Of a DNA stretch of 45,087 nucleotides, positions 32,313 through 42,294 are shown piece by piece (the stretch's first letter is position 1; the number at the start of each line of letters is the position of its first letter). The notes beneath the pieces were generated by a model, which was not told where the DNA came from, made no database searches, and worked only from the letters and a program-made list of their open reading frames with translations. The translations under genes were made by a program, and so were the position numbers. Location: assembly GCA_023475025.1 (NCBI GenBank), contig JAMCWB010000071.1, positions 1 through 45,087 of the forward strand. The letters run 5' to 3'. The stretch comes from Gammaproteobacteria bacterium. Lineage in GTDB: Bacteria > Pseudomonadota > Gammaproteobacteria > Pseudomonadales > Pseudomonadaceae.

Positions 32313-33356
32313 TCAGTCCTGCGGCACCCGTTGCAAAAGCTTCTTCACTGGCGCCGCCAGACCCAACGCGGTTGGTTGCCGCAGGTTATACCAGACCTGC
32401 CCCGCCTCGGCCACGGCAGCAGCCTGATTGACCTCAATCAGCAGCGGCTGGATATCCAGATGAAAGTGACTGAAGGTATGCCGCAGCGGCGACATGTCCT
32501 GTTGCTGCCTGACCTGCAGGCCCTGCCGTTGCAACCAGCCAGCCAGCTCATCTTCATCATTGAACTGGGGCGGGCACCATAGCCCACCCCAGAGCCCGCT
32601 ATCCGGCCGACGTTGCAGCCAGATATTGCCGTCGGGGTTACGCAAAAAGGGCATCAAACAGGTGCGTACGGGCAATTGCTTGCGCGGTTTTGGTTCCGGG
32701 AAAGCGGTTGGCGTGCCCAGCGCGCGCGCCTCGCAGCCCTTGCGCAGCGGGCACAGCAGGCAACTTGGCTTGCTGCGTGAGCACAGGGTCGCGCCCAGAT
32801 CCATCATCGCCTGGGTGTAATCGGCCACCCGCGCCTCAGGGGTGTAGCGCTCGGCCAGCCCCCATAGCTGCTTCTGCACCGCAGTACTGCCGGTCCAGCC
32901 GCGAACAGCATGATAGCGGGCCAGTACGCGCTTGACGTTGCCATCAAGAATGGGCGCCCGCAGGCCCATGCTCAGACTGGCAATAGCGCCAGCGGTCGAG
33001 CGGCCGATACCCGGCAGTGCCATCAGCGCCTCCAGGTCCTGCGGAAACTCACCCGCATGCTCACTGACAATCTGCCTGGCCGCCTGATGCAGGTTGCGGG
33101 CACGGCTGTAATAGCCCAGCCCGGTCCACAGGTGCAGCACCTGGTCGGCGGGCGCCGCAGCCAGTGCCTGCACATCCGGCAACTCGGCAAGAAAGCGCTG
33201 GTAATAGGGAATAACAGTCGCCACCTGGGTCTGCTGCAGCATGATTTCCGACAGCCAGACCCGGTAGGGTGTCTTGTTCTGTTGCCAGGGCAAATCCTTG
33301 CGGCCGTGCTGGTCAAACCAGGCCAGCACGGCCGCACTGAAATCTGCCGCCGTCAC
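32313..33356 (-). CDS. mutY: Adenine DNA glycosylase MutY
   Basis: 347 residues. It removes adenine mispaired with 8-oxoguanine or G. The catalytic Glu37 lies in SEIMLQQTQ, the helix-hairpin-helix is [16 protein letters not shown] (111-126), the catalytic Asp138 is in PILDGNVKR, and the [4Fe-4S] ligands are C192, C199, C202 and C208 (C-x6-C-x2-C-x5-C). The C-terminal NUDIX-like 8-oxoG recognition domain covers about 230-345. The GTG start at 33356 overlaps the asmA stop by GTGA. All key residues are present. Confidence 0.96.
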   Translation of the reverse strand: MTAADFSAAVLAWFDQHGRKDLPWQQNKTPYRVWLSEIMLQQTQVATVIPYYQRFLAELPDVQALAAAPADQVLHLWTGLGYYSRARNLHQAARQIVSEHAGEFPQDLEALMALPGIGRSTAGAIASLSMGLRAPILDGNVKRVLARYHAVRGWTGSTAVQKQLWGLAERYTPEARVADYTQAMMDLGATLCSRSKPSCLLCPLRKGCEARALGTPTAFPEPKPRKQLPVRTCLMPFLRNPDGNIWLQRRPDSGLWGGLWCPPQFNDEDELAGWLQRQGLQVRQQQDMSPLRHTFSHFHLDIQPLLIEVNQAAAVAEAGQVWYNLRQPTALGLAAPVKKLLQRVPQD

Positions 33357-35560
33357 CGGTTGAACAGGCCGCGAATGGCATCACGTACGTCGGGCTGACG
33401 CTCTTCGCCATCCTCACTGTCACTGCGCGAACCACCGAGGCGTTCAGTGAGGGTATCCTGAATGCGCCGCTGGGCTTCGCGACCCAGCAAGCGCGCCGCA
33501 ATCTGCCCCACGCCCTCAGTATCAACGCCACAGCTGCTGGCGGCATTATGCAGGTAGCCACGGCAGCGCAGCGGCCACTCGATACCCACGTAGCGTTCGT
33601 TGATACGGCAGGCTGGATCGGGCATTTCCCGGGTATCGCCTTGCAACACCAGGCCGACACGGTAATCAAGCCGCTGATCCGGCAAGTTGATATCGCCCCG
33701 CCCACGCGCCTCAATACCCGGCAATGCCGCGCGCATATCGCTGTTACTGACCACACCGTTACGGATACTGAAAGTACCGGAAAGCTGATTGAAGGGCGTA
33801 TCTTCGGCACCCAGTTGCTCGCTCAGACTTTCCCGATTGGCCAGGGCTATGGCGCTGCACAATTGCTGCTCCAGGTTAATCCCCAGCAGGGCGCCATCGG
33901 CAACATCAAAACGGGCGCTACCATTCAGGGTGTTCATCCAGCGCTGCACACTGTTGCCCTGGGTACGCAGCTCCGCCCGTGCATTCAGCAGCCCACGCAG
34001 CTGCTCGGGAATCTCGTAGCCACGCTGCAGGGCCAGGACATCCATACCTTGCAGGTTGGCGTTCAGCGTCATACTGACCGGTGTCTGGCGGCTGTTGATA
34101 TCGGCCTTGAGGTCAAAACGCCCGCCAAAGAGTTCACCTTCCAGGGTGTTCACCTGAACCCGGCCGTTGCGCGCAACCACCGCGGCCTTGAAGGCTTTGA
34201 TGCTTTGCCCGGTCAGCTGCACTTCATCCAAGGTCAGCCGGCCGTCCACATCCAGCTCGGCGAGCAGATCCAGCGGCAATACCGCCTCGTCACTCCAGGG
34301 CTCTGGCGGTTGATCCGAGCTACTGCCACCACGTCCGGCAGAGCTGCCGCCGCTGGCTGCCTCGCTGGTTTCAGCGCCAGGCGGGAGATAGTCATCCAGA
34401 TTTAATCGGGTGCCACGCAGATCAAAGCGCAAGGCCTGACGCTCGAAATCACTGACACCCAGGCTGCCCCGCAGCTCGGTGCCGTCCAGCTGCAGGCGCA
34501 GTTCTTCCAGCATCAGGCTATTGGCGCTGCCACCCAGATTCGCGGCCAGGGCAATACGCTTGAGGGCATCAGGATTGGCCGTTTCCGGCGCGTCCTGCCC
34601 CAGCGAGCGCAGCAGGGCGCGACCATCAAACTCAGCGATATCAATGCGCCCACCCAGACGCACAGCCTCGGCCAGGTTGCTGGCACGAAACTCACCGCTG
34701 GCACGCAGCTCATTGACGGCCAGGCGCATCTGCTCCACTTCGACCACATTGGCCGTGCCGTCGTACATTGCATCCCCCTGCAAGCGCAGATCCACCGAAC
34801 GACCGGAGAACGGCTCGCCGCTGGCGGCCAGTTGCAGATCCAGACCCTGCAACTGATAACGCTGACGACCAGGATCAAAGGTGACCACGGCTTCGAGCCC
34901 GACACGCGTGCGCAACGCCGGCTCATCCAGCACCAGTAAAGCTTCCAGATCCAGATCGAAGGGCTGTCCGGGAATCAGTGCACCACTGCTCAGATTGGCA
35001 TCGCGAATACTCAGCCGCTGACCACTTTGCTGATCCTGATAATCGATGCGCGCATTGGTAATGCGCACACTTTCGACAGCAATATTGAAGTCGCCACTCT
35101 CGCTCTCGCGCTGGGCGCGCTCACGCTCTTCAGCGGCCGCTTCGGCGTCAGCGCTCTCGGCCTGGGTGAAGCCTTCCCAGTTGCCACGACCCTGCTCATC
35201 CACCAGCAGATTGAGCTGCACGCTGTCGATAATCACATCACTCATACGCAGCTGGCGGCGCAGCAGGGGCATCACTTCTACGCCCAGACCCAGATTACCG
35301 ATCTGCGCAATCGGTTGCCCCGGATCGTCCAACGGCGCCACGCCGACCTCGCGCAGCTCGATGCCCAGCCAGGGGAACAGCGACCAGCCGATCTCACCAC
35401 CCAGGGTCAGTTCGACATTGGCCTGATCCCGGGCGGCCTGCTGGATCTGTTCGCGATAATCATTGGGGTCAAACATCCGGGTCAGAAAGAACAGCAGTGC
35501 CGCCAGCAGCAACACCACAGCCAACACCACCAGACCCAACACCTTGGCAAGCGACTTCAT
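33353..35560 (-). CDS. AsmA-family envelope protein
   Basis: 735 residues. An N-terminal membrane anchor ([20 protein letters not shown], about 7-26) is followed by [43 protein letters not shown], the AsmA N-terminal signature, and a long periplasmic region of beta-rich repeats. The C-terminal conserved block is near [28 protein letters not shown]. AsmA-like proteins are now viewed as bridge-like lipid-transfer proteins between membranes; that role is inference here. A low-complexity Ser/Gly linker ([19 protein letters not shown]) sits about two-fifths of the way in from the C terminus. Start ATG 35560 (MKSLAKVLG) has AAGGAG 6 nt upstream, so the longer frame to 35587 is rejected. It overlaps mutY by 4 nt. 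Confidence 0.9.
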   Translation of the reverse strand: MKSLAKVLGLVVLAVVLLLAALLFFLTRMFDPNDYREQIQQAARDQANVELTLGGEIGWSLFPWLGIELREVGVAPLDDPGQPIAQIGNLGLGVEVMPLLRRQLRMSDVIIDSVQLNLLVDEQGRGNWEGFTQAESADAEAAAEERERAQRESESGDFNIAVESVRITNARIDYQDQQSGQRLSIRDANLSSGALIPGQPFDLDLEALLVLDEPALRTRVGLEAVVTFDPGRQRYQLQGLDLQLAASGEPFSGRSVDLRLQGDAMYDGTANVVEVEQMRLAVNELRASGEFRASNLAEAVRLGGRIDIAEFDGRALLRSLGQDAPETANPDALKRIALAANLGGSANSLMLEELRLQLDGTELRGSLGVSDFERQALRFDLRGTRLNLDDYLPPGAETSEAASGGSSAGRGGSSSDQPPEPWSDEAVLPLDLLAELDVDGRLTLDEVQLTGQSIKAFKAAVVARNGRVQVNTLEGELFGGRFDLKADINSRQTPVSMTLNANLQGMDVLALQRGYEIPEQLRGLLNARAELRTQGNSVQRWMNTLNGSARFDVADGALLGINLEQQLCSAIALANRESLSEQLGAEDTPFNQLSGTFSIRNGVVSNSDMRAALPGIEARGRGDINLPDQRLDYRVGLVLQGDTREMPDPACRINERYVGIEWPLRCRGYLHNAASSCGVDTEGVGQIAARLLGREAQRRIQDTLTERLGGSRSDSEDGEERQPDVRDAIRGLFNR

Positions 35561-35627
35561 GCAATCTCCTTGAATACCCGACGCCAAAGGGCATCTTCGA
35601 TGCAGTTAACCATAGCAACGCTGATGC

Positions 35628-35646
35628 AATCAGGGAAAGCCTGATT
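35628..35646. other. Hairpin upstream of asmA
   Basis: AATCAGG, loop GAAAG and CCTGATT give a perfect 7-bp stem in the 116-nt gap between the oxidoreductase stop and the asmA start. There is no T-run in either direction. It may be a weak terminator for the oxidoreductase gene or part of the asmA leader. Confidence 0.3.
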
Positions 35647-35676
35647 AATCCGGCACTGCGCTTCAGCTCGACAGGC

Positions 35677-36813
35677 TCAACCCCATTGACCCTGAGACAA
35701 CGACGCCCCCTGCACAAGTTCCCGCACCTGTTCGGCGAGCGCCAGGCTGGCGGTGAGTCCAGGAGACTCAATTCCGTACAGATTGACCAGCCCGGGCAGC
35801 CCGAGTGCGCGGCCATCCTGCAACTGAAAGTCCGCCACCGGCTGCCCCGGCCCACTCAACTTGGCGCGAATACCCGCATAGGCTGGCGTCAATCGCTCGG
35901 CCTGGCACTCAGGCCAGTAACGCTGGATGGCATGGGCAAAGTCATCGCGCAGCTGTGCATCCACCTGATAATCCAACTGATCGAGATAGCGCACATCCGG
36001 GCCGAATCGCAGCTGCCCGGCCAGGTCCAGGGTCGCATGTACGCCCAGACCGGCAGTATTGGCCTCTGGCATGGGGTAGATAAGATGACTGAAAGGTGAC
36101 GCCCCCTGATAGGCAAAGTAACGGCCCTGGCACCAGTAAACCGGCGGAATGCTGGCTGCGGGCAAGCCACTGACCGACTGCGCCAGTTGCTGGGCAAACA
36201 GACCGGCACTGTTGATCAGCCACCGACAACTCAACTCAAAGGCCTGACCGGCACTCTGGCCCTGCAGGTGGAATAGATCGCCACTGTACTCTGCCCGTTC
36301 AACCCGGGTATGCAACTGCAGCGCACCTCCGCCCTGCTGCAACTGTGCTTCAAAGGATTGCAGCAGGGCATGACTGTCGACAATCCCGGTCAGCGGCGAA
36401 TAGAGCGCCGCCACCCCCCGCACCGCCGGTTCACGGGCATGCAATTGCCCGGCACTCAGCTGCTCCAGCGCAACCCCATTGGCCGCCGCATTGGCCTGCA
36501 AGCGGGCCAGCGCCGGCAGCTCGTCATCCGTCACCGCAACCAGCAATTTGCCCAAAGTACGATGCGGCACCTGATACTCGGCGCACCAGGCATACAGTAG
36601 GTCGCGGCCACGCGCGCAGGCCTGCGCCTTGAGCGAGCCTGGTGGGTAATAGAGGCCGGCATGGATCACTTCACTGTTACGGCTGGATGCATGCTGCCCC
36701 ACCCAGGCCTCTTGCTCCAGCACCAGCACCTCGTGCCCTGCCTGCGCCAGCCTGGCGGCGATAGCCAGGCCCACAACGCCTGCGCCCACCACCACAATCT
36801 CAACATCTGCCAC
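35677..36813 (-). CDS. FAD-dependent oxidoreductase (L-2-hydroxyglutarate dehydrogenase-like)
   Basis: A 378-residue flavoenzyme of the DAO superfamily. The FAD-binding [24 protein letters not shown] is at residues 8-31, followed by [21 protein letters not shown], the hallmark of the L-2-hydroxyglutarate dehydrogenase/LhgO-type group, and near the C terminus [23 protein letters not shown]. It would oxidise a 2-hydroxyacid or similar substrate; the exact one is inferred. GTG 36813 ([10 protein letters not shown]) has AGGGGG about 6 nt upstream, so the in-frame ATG at 36864, which runs into the hisB promoter, is rejected. It is divergent from hisB. Confidence 0.87.
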   Translation of the reverse strand: MADVEIVVVGAGVVGLAIAARLAQAGHEVLVLEQEAWVGQHASSRNSEVIHAGLYYPPGSLKAQACARGRDLLYAWCAEYQVPHRTLGKLLVAVTDDELPALARLQANAAANGVALEQLSAGQLHAREPAVRGVAALYSPLTGIVDSHALLQSFEAQLQQGGGALQLHTRVERAEYSGDLFHLQGQSAGQAFELSCRWLINSAGLFAQQLAQSVSGLPAASIPPVYWCQGRYFAYQGASPFSHLIYPMPEANTAGLGVHATLDLAGQLRFGPDVRYLDQLDYQVDAQLRDDFAHAIQRYWPECQAERLTPAYAGIRAKLSGPGQPVADFQLQDGRALGLPGLVNLYGIESPGLTASLALAEQVRELVQGASLSQGQWG

Positions 36814-36854
36814 CGCAACCCCCTTGCTTCTGGCCCTTGCCCCCTCGCTGCACG

Positions 36855-36860
36855 TATAAT
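36855..36860 (+). promoter_or_regulatory. -10 box of the hisB promoter
   Basis: A perfect TATAAT 36 nt before the hisB ATG, in the divergent gap with the oxidoreductase gene. No good -35 lies at 16-18 nt, so an activator or a weak -35 is possible. Confidence 0.5.
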
Positions 36861-36896
36861 GCACGCCCTTGTCAGAAATTTCAGTGGAGAACAGCC

Positions 36897-37490
36897 ATGG
36901 CCGAGCGTAAGGCCAGCGTCGAACGCAATACTCTGGAAACCAAGATCAAGGTTGACATCAACCTGGATGGTACCGGTCAGGCCGATTTTGATATCGGCGT
37001 GCCTTTTCTTGAGCACATGCTGGATCAGATCGCCCGTCACGGGCTGATCGATATGCATATCCACTGTCGCGGCGACCTGCACATTGACGACCACCACACG
37101 GTGGAGGATGTCGGTATCACCCTGGGCCAGGCCTTTGCCAAGGCGGTGGGCGACAAGAAGGGTATCCGCCGTTACGGCCACAGCTATGTGCCGCTGGATG
37201 AAGCCCTGTCCCGCGTGGTCATCGACTTTTCCGGTCGTCCCGGCCTGCATATGGACGTGCCCTATACCCGGGCCACCGTTGGCGGCTTTGATGTCGACCT
37301 GTTCATGGAGTTCTTCCAGGGCTTCGTCAACCACTCGCAGACCACCTTGCACATCGACAACCTGAAGGGTGTGAACACCCACCACCAGATTGAAACCGTG
37401 TTCAAGGCCTTCGGTCGCGCCCTGCGCATGGCACTGGAAGCCGATCCGCGCATGGGTGACATGATGCCGTCGACCAAGGGCTGCCTGTAA
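36897..37490 (+). CDS. hisB: Imidazoleglycerol-phosphate dehydratase
   Basis: The 197-residue monofunctional HisB catalyses the dehydration of imidazole glycerol phosphate to imidazole acetol phosphate. Metal-binding and catalytic motifs are [38 protein letters not shown] and [22 protein letters not shown]. There is no N-terminal histidinol phosphatase domain, unlike the E. coli fusion. The start is ATG 36897 ([15 protein letters not shown]); the open frame to 36837 passes through the TATAAT box and is not used. It is the first gene of hisB-hisH-hisA-hisF; hisH follows after 3 nt. Confidence 0.97.
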   Translation: MAERKASVERNTLETKIKVDINLDGTGQADFDIGVPFLEHMLDQIARHGLIDMHIHCRGDLHIDDHHTVEDVGITLGQAFAKAVGDKKGIRRYGHSYVPLDEALSRVVIDFSGRPGLHMDVPYTRATVGGFDVDLFMEFFQGFVNHSQTTLHIDNLKGVNTHHQIETVFKAFGRALRMALEADPRMGDMMPSTKGCL

Positions 37491-37493
37491 TCC

Positions 37494-38138
37494 ATGAGCA
37501 ACAATGTAGCCGTTATCGACTATGGCATGGGCAACCTGCATTCGGTGGCCAAGGCGCTGGAGCATGTCGGCGCCCTCAAGGTGGAAGTGACCAGCGACCA
37601 GGCGACCATTCTGGCCGCTGATCGCGTGGTGCTGCCCGGCGTGGGCGCCATTCGCGACTGCGTCAGCGAACTGCGCCAGCTGGAGCTGGACCAGACCGTG
37701 CTCAGCCTGGTCAATGAGCTGCCGCTGCTGGGTATCTGCGTCGGCATGCAGATGCTGTTCGAGCACAGCGAAGAGAACCAGGGCGTCGACACCCTGGGGC
37801 TGTTCCCCGGCCAGGTGCGTTACTTTGGTGACCAGCTGCAGGAAGCCGACGGCAGCCGCCTGAAAGTGCCGCACATGGGCTGGAACCAGGTTACCCAGAC
37901 GATTGACCACCCGATCTGGCACCGCATCGAGCAGGACGCCCGCTTCTACTTCGTGCACAGCTATTACGCCAGCCCGGAGAAAAGCGGCCAGACCGCCGGA
38001 CGCTGCCACTACGGCGTCGACTTCGCCGCCGCCATGATCCGCGACAACGTCTTTGCCACCCAGTTTCACCCGGAAAAAAGCCATACCAACGGCCTGCAGT
38101 TGCTGCGCAACTTCCTCGCCTGGGATGGGCGCTGGTAA
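37494..38138 (+). CDS. hisH: Imidazole glycerol phosphate synthase, glutaminase subunit
   Basis: A 214-residue class I glutamine amidotransferase that makes ammonia for HisF. The catalytic triad is C82 in LLGICVGMQ, with H192 and E194 in [10 protein letters not shown]; the oxyanion-strand region is PGVGAIRDC. It starts 3 nt after the hisB stop. Its partner hisF is further downstream, separated by hisA and two repeat elements. Confidence 0.97.
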   Translation: MSNNVAVIDYGMGNLHSVAKALEHVGALKVEVTSDQATILAADRVVLPGVGAIRDCVSELRQLELDQTVLSLVNELPLLGICVGMQMLFEHSEENQGVDTLGLFPGQVRYFGDQLQEADGSRLKVPHMGWNQVTQTIDHPIWHRIEQDARFYFVHSYYASPEKSGQTAGRCHYGVDFAAAMIRDNVFATQFHPEKSHTNGLQLLRNFLAWDGRW

Positions 38139-38160
38139 ACCGAATAAACCCCGAAAAACC

Positions 38161-38231
38161 CGCTTGAGGCTAAAGGCTGGAAGACCTACACCGAGCTTGA
38201 TCTTCCAGCCTATAGCTTTCAGCCTAAAGCG
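38161..38231. repeat. Imperfect palindromic repeat between hisH and hisA
   Basis: The inner perfect arms AGGCTGGAAGA and TCTTCCAGCCT (11 bp) and outer arms CGCTTGAGGCT with AGCCTAAAGCG surround a 15-nt centre. It shares the GCTGGAAGA...CTTCCAGCC plan and an AGCCTA-AGCG tail with the element after hisA (39010-39094), so both belong to one dispersed family. Confidence 0.75.
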
Positions 38232-38258
38232 ATGCCACCAGGCCAAGGAACTCAGACA

Positions 38259-39002
38259 ATGCTTATAATTCCCGCTATCGACCTTAAAGACGGCGCCTGC
38301 GTGCGCTTGCGCCAGGGCCTGATGGACGATGCCACGGTTTTTTCTGATGACCCGGTGGCCATGGCAGCCAAATGGGTTGAGGCCGGCTGTCGCCGCCTAC
38401 ATCTGGTTGACCTCAATGGTGCCTTTGAAGGCAAGCCGGTCAATGGCGATGCCGTCACCGCCATTGCCAAACGCTACCCGGACCTGCCGATCCAGATCGG
38501 TGGCGGCATTCGCTCGCTGGAGACCATCGAGGAATACGTGCGCGCCGGGGTCAGCTACGTGATCATCGGCACCAAGGCGGTCAAGCAGCCGGAATTTGTC
38601 GGCGAAGCCTGCCGCGCCTTCCCGGGTAAGGTGATTGTCGGCCTCGACGCCAAAGACGGCTTTGTCGCTACCGACGGCTGGGCCGAAGTCAGCAGCATCC
38701 AGGTCATCGACCTGGCCAAACGCTTTGAAGCCGACGGCGTCTCCGCCATTGTCTATACCGACATCGCCAAAGACGGCATGATGCAGGGCTGCAATGTCGA
38801 AGCCACTGCGGCACTGGCCAACGCCACCTCGATCCCGGTGATCGCCTCCGGCGGCATTCACCATATCAGTGACATCCAGACGCTGCTGGATGCCAAGACC
38901 CCCGGCATCATCGGCGCCATCACCGGCCGCGCCATCTATGAAGGCACGCTGGATGTGGCCGAGGCGCAAGCGCTGTGCGACCGCCATGGCGGTCGCGCCT
39001 GA
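38259..39002 (+). CDS. hisA: ProFAR isomerase (phosphoribosylformimino-5-aminoimidazole carboxamide ribotide isomerase)
   Basis: A 247-residue (beta-alpha)8 barrel that isomerises ProFAR to PRFAR, the substrate of HisHF. The first catalytic Asp is D8 in [10 protein letters not shown] and the second lies in [11 protein letters not shown]. Phosphate-binding glycines are in GGGIRS and ASGGIHH. ATG 38259 has AAGGAA 8 nt upstream; the longer frame from 38232 lies in the repeat. It is flanked on both sides by related palindromes. Confidence 0.97.
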   Translation: MLIIPAIDLKDGACVRLRQGLMDDATVFSDDPVAMAAKWVEAGCRRLHLVDLNGAFEGKPVNGDAVTAIAKRYPDLPIQIGGGIRSLETIEEYVRAGVSYVIIGTKAVKQPEFVGEACRAFPGKVIVGLDAKDGFVATDGWAEVSSIQVIDLAKRFEADGVSAIVYTDIAKDGMMQGCNVEATAALANATSIPVIASGGIHHISDIQTLLDAKTPGIIGAITGRAIYEGTLDVAEAQALCDRHGGRA

Positions 39003-39009
39003 GGCAGAA

Positions 39010-39094
39010 CGCTGGAAGCTGGAAGCTGGAAGCTGGAAGCTGGAAGACTACCCTAAGCGTGACCTTCCAGCCTTCAGCCCTATAGCCTAGAGCG
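39010..39094. repeat. Palindromic repeat with five GCTGGAA tandem units between hisA and hisF
   Basis: Five exact 7-nt units GCTGGAA run from 39011 to 39045, followed by GACTACCCTAAGCGTGA and a complementary right side (CTTCCAGCC, then TTCAGCC and AGCCTAGAGCG). The left arm looks like an expanded form of the single GCTGGAAGA found between hisH and hisA. It could form a long hairpin in the his transcript. Confidence 0.8.
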
Positions 39095-39134
39095 AATTAA
39101 CCCAATCTACTTAACGTGCACGGAGTTAACCCTC

Positions 39135-39908
39135 ATGCCTCTGGCCAAACGCATTATCCCCTGCCTCGACGTCGACAACGGCCGTGTGGTCAAGGGTGTG
39201 CAGTTCGAGAATATCCGCGATGCCGGCGATCCGGTGGAAGTTGCCCGGCGTTATAACGAGCAAGGCGCGGACGAGATTACCTTCCTCGATATCACTGCCA
39301 GCCATCAGGAGCGCGACACCACCCTGCATACGGTCGAGCGCATGGCCAGCGAAGTCTTTATCCCTTTGACCGTGGGCGGCGGTGTGCGCACAGTGAGCGA
39401 TATCCGTAACCTGCTCAATGCCGGTGCCGATAAGGTGTCGATCAATACCGCTGCGGTATTCAACCCTGAATTCGTCGGCGAAGCCGCTGATCGTTTCGGC
39501 TCCCAGTGCATCGTGGTAGCGATTGATGCCAAGCGGGTATCCGGCCCCGGCGAGCCCGAACGCTGGGAGATCTTCACCCATGGCGGGCGCAAGCCGACCG
39601 GCCTGGATGCGGTAGCCTGGGCCAAGAAGATGGAGGACCTCGGCGCTGGCGAAATCCTGCTCACCAGCATGGATCAGGACGGGGTCAAAAGCGGCTACGA
39701 CCTGGGCGTGACCCGGGCCATCAGCGACACCCTGCATATTCCGGTCATTGCCTCCGGCGGCGTCGGCAACCTGCAACACCTGGCCGATGGCGTACTCCAG
39801 GGCGGAGCCGATGCCGTATTGGCGGCAAGTATCTTCCACTTTGGTGAATACAGCATTGCCGAAGCCAAGGCCTACATGGCTGAGCGCGGCATTGAAATGC
39901 GCCTCTGA
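39135..39908 (+). CDS. hisF: Imidazole glycerol phosphate synthase, cyclase subunit
   Basis: A 257-residue (beta-alpha)8 barrel that uses HisH-derived ammonia to convert PRFAR to imidazole glycerol phosphate and AICAR. The catalytic Asp12 lies in [16 protein letters not shown], the second in [13 protein letters not shown]. Phosphate-binding stretches are VGGGVRT and ASGGVGN. The length is normal. It starts 132 nt after hisA because of the repeat. Confidence 0.97.
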   Translation: MPLAKRIIPCLDVDNGRVVKGVQFENIRDAGDPVEVARRYNEQGADEITFLDITASHQERDTTLHTVERMASEVFIPLTVGGGVRTVSDIRNLLNAGADKVSINTAAVFNPEFVGEAADRFGSQCIVVAIDAKRVSGPGEPERWEIFTHGGRKPTGLDAVAWAKKMEDLGAGEILLTSMDQDGVKSGYDLGVTRAISDTLHIPVIASGGVGNLQHLADGVLQGGADAVLAASIFHFGEYSIAEAKAYMAERGIEMRL

Positions 39909-39918
39909 TACAGCTCTC

Positions 39919-40016
39919 TGGGTCGCCACGCCTTTCAGGCTCGCAATAACGCCGCAAGGACGCTTATTTAGCGGCCAAAGCCGTCATTGCGAGGAGCGCA
40001 GCGACGTGGCAATCCA
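39919..40016. repeat. 98-nt palindromic repeat between hisF and yibQ (same family as the hsdM insert)
   Basis: The left arm (39919-39951, reading TGGGTCGCCACG to CGCAATAACG) and right arm (39982-40016, CGTCATTGCGAGGAG to GGCAATCCA) are imperfect inverted copies separated by 30 nt. The right arm shares 32 of 35 positions with the copy inside hsdM. It lies between the convergent hisF and yibQ genes. Confidence 0.8.
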
Positions 40017-40082
40017 GTCGCTAACCACCAACTCATAATGGCTTTCAACGGGTTCCTGACTGGCAATGCCCCACAGACGGGG

Positions 40083-41003
40083 CTAGTACGTCAGCAGCTC
40101 AGCTACCGGTACCAGCTCCACGCCTTCGCGGACTGCCAGCCCCGGCAAGGCCTGCTCCAGAAACTCCAGCGTTTCCCGGTACGGGTGGCCGATCACAATC
40201 GCCTGCCCCTCCTGCCGCGCCAGGTCCAGGGCGACAGCAAAAGCGCGGGCAATGGCTTCGCCATCACGCACATGGTCCAGAAATACCTGCCGTGAGGCAT
40301 GGGGCACGTCGGCATCAGCGGCAGCGAAGGCTGCTTCGGTTGCCGCTGTGGTGCGGCTATCGATAAAGAACAACTGTTTGCGCTGCAAGACCGCCATCAC
40401 CGCGTCCATGGCAGCGCGATCAGCCGTCAGCAGGCTACCCATATGATTATTGATGCCAGCGACACCCGGCAGCTCGGCCAGGTTGCTGCGCAGAATACCG
40501 GCATACTCCTCAAGCGGCGTATGCCGATACAAGCCACCAGGACCAATCGGCAAGCCGGCACCGTTTTCCATCGGCTGGTGCAGCATCACTGTATGCCCGG
40601 CCTGGCTGGCTTCACGCGCCAGGCGCTCGGCAAACGTGGTCTGCGGCAATAAGGCCAGTGCAATCGGGCCTGGCAGTTCAATCACGCGCCGGCCATGGCT
40701 GTAACTGTGGCCGAGATCATCCATGACGATGGCCAGTCGCGGGCCGGGCGTTGCGCCAGCGACAGGCGCTGAGTCCGGCCTGTGCACCTTGGGTTCAGGC
40801 AACACTGGCAGGCTGCCTGGATATACCAGCCAGTCCGGCAACACATCGGGCTTGTCCAGCGGCGGCAGGCGATCCGTTGCCACAGGCTCAGAGGTGGCGA
40901 CCGGATCAGTCTCCGGCGCGGAAGGGGCAGCCTGCTCCGGGGCTGGATCGCTGCAGGCAACCAGCAAGGTCAGCGCCAGCGCTGACAGAGTCCGCCAGGT
41001 CAT
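40083..41003 (-). CDS. yibQ: Divergent polysaccharide deacetylase lipoprotein (YibQ-like)
   Basis: 306 residues. A lipoprotein signal (LTLLVAC, lipid-bearing Cys17) is followed by a Pro/Ala-rich linker (about 18-85) and a domain of the divergent polysaccharide deacetylase family (DUF610): PRLAIVMDDLGHS, ALALLPQTTFAERLAREASQAGHTVMLHQPME, NNHMGSLLTADRAAM, FFIDSRTTA. It is probably anchored in the envelope and thought to act on glycans or peptidoglycan, but activity is unproven for the family. ATG 41003 overlaps ctpA by ATGA. It is the last gene of gpmI-envC-ctpA-yibQ. Confidence 0.88.
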   Translation of the reverse strand: MTWRTLSALALTLLVACSDPAPEQAAPSAPETDPVATSEPVATDRLPPLDKPDVLPDWLVYPGSLPVLPEPKVHRPDSAPVAGATPGPRLAIVMDDLGHSYSHGRRVIELPGPIALALLPQTTFAERLAREASQAGHTVMLHQPMENGAGLPIGPGGLYRHTPLEEYAGILRSNLAELPGVAGINNHMGSLLTADRAAMDAVMAVLQRKQLFFIDSRTTAATEAAFAAADADVPHASRQVFLDHVRDGEAIARAFAVALDLARQEGQAIVIGHPYRETLEFLEQALPGLAVREGVELVPVAELLTY

Positions 41004-42265
41004 TGCTGCTTGCGGGTGATATGCAAGCCCTTGAGCAGGGTCAACGCCTGGTTCAGCTGGTAGTCATTATCCTGCGGGCGCTCGCGGTCTGCCGCTGCCG
41101 CAGGCGCGCTGCTCTGATTGCTGCGCAAATGCCCCTGCAAGTCAGATTCACGCACGGCTGCAATTTCATCTTCTTCCCGGGTCAACCGGGCACGCTCGAC
41201 GCGAATATCCGGCACTATGCCCTGGGCCTGGATCGAACGGCCATCCGGGGTAAAGTAGATTGCCGTTGTCAGCTTCAAGCCGCGGTCGTTGTTCAGCGGC
41301 AACACTGTCTGCACCGACCCCTTGCCGAAACTGTCGGTACCCATGACCACCGCACGACCATGGTCCTGCAGCGCACCGGCAACAATTTCAGCGGCTGATG
41401 CAGAGCCACCATTGATCAGCACCACCACAGGCACGTCGCCACTGGGGTTGTGGCTGGTTGCGTTGAAACGCATTTCAGCATTGCTCAGGCGGCCTTCTGT
41501 GTAGACGATATTGCCACCGGCCAGAAAGCTGTCTGCCACGCCCACAGCTGCCTGCAACACACCACCCGGGTTATTGCGCAGATCCAGCACCAGCCCGCGC
41601 AGGTCGCCGGCCTTGAGCTCGGTCAGGGTGCGCCGCACGTCATCCGCTGTATTATTCTGGAACTGGGTAATACGCAGGTAGGCATAGCCATCTTCGAGTA
41701 TCTGGCTGCGCACACTCTGTACCCGGATCACTGCTCGGGTCAGCTCTACCTCAAAGGGGCGGCCACTGTCGCGCACCACTGTCAGGGTAATGCTGGAGCC
41801 CACTTCGCCGCGCATCTTGTTGACCGCATCCATCAGGCGCATGCCCTTGGTCGGCTGCTCATTGAGCTTGATGATGAGATCGCCGGCTTCAATTCCGGCG
41901 CGCGCTGCCGGGGTGTCATCAATCGGTGAAATCACCTTGATAAAGCCGTCTTCCTGACCCACTTCGATACCCAGGCCGCCAAACTGACCGGTGGTGCTGT
42001 CCTGCAAGCCACGGAAGGCTTCCGGCTCCAGATAGGCAGAATGCGGATCCAGCCCTTCGAGCATGCCGCGAATGGCATTTTCCAGCAAAGTGGCATCGTC
42101 AACCGGCTCAACATAAGCCGTGCGAATGCGCTCCAACACCTCAACAAAGGTACGCAGCTCATTGAGCGGCAACTGCCCCTCTTGCAGACTCTCGTCCGTC
42201 TGCGCCGCGGCCACGCCGATGGACAGACTCAACACACAGAGCAGCAGGGCACGCAGACAAGTCAT
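41000..42265 (-). CDS. ctpA: S41-family C-terminal processing protease
   Basis: A 421-residue periplasmic serine protease. The signal peptide is MTCLRALLLCVLSLSIGVAAA, followed by the N-terminal helical part and a PDZ domain (about 93-180, GLGIEVGQEDGFIKVISPIDDTPAARAGIEAGDLI). The catalytic domain has S290 in NGGSASAAEI and K315 in DSFGKGSVQ, with the 25-residue Ser-Lys spacing of Pseudomonas CtpA. In Pseudomonas CtpA degrades peptidoglycan hydrolases, which fits the adjacent envC. It lies 29 nt after envC and overlaps yibQ by 4 nt. Confidence 0.95.
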   Translation of the reverse strand: MTCLRALLLCVLSLSIGVAAAQTDESLQEGQLPLNELRTFVEVLERIRTAYVEPVDDATLLENAIRGMLEGLDPHSAYLEPEAFRGLQDSTTGQFGGLGIEVGQEDGFIKVISPIDDTPAARAGIEAGDLIIKLNEQPTKGMRLMDAVNKMRGEVGSSITLTVVRDSGRPFEVELTRAVIRVQSVRSQILEDGYAYLRITQFQNNTADDVRRTLTELKAGDLRGLVLDLRNNPGGVLQAAVGVADSFLAGGNIVYTEGRLSNAEMRFNATSHNPSGDVPVVVLINGGSASAAEIVAGALQDHGRAVVMGTDSFGKGSVQTVLPLNNDRGLKLTTAIYFTPDGRSIQAQGIVPDIRVERARLTREEDEIAAVRESDLQGHLRSNQSSAPAAAADRERPQDNDYQLNQALTLLKGLHITRKQQ

Positions 42266-42294
42266 GAAATTCCCCCAACAGGAAAAAGTAGGCG

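Noticed and set aside
36666..38246. 526-codon minus-strand frame over hisB and hisH
   Set aside because: It is the antisense shadow of two clearly recognised his genes; its protein is rich in His, Gln, Gly and Ala with no domain pattern.
38161..39094. CRISPR array
   Set aside because: The repeats are 7-nt head-to-tail units without spacers, or single palindromes; no array and no cas genes.
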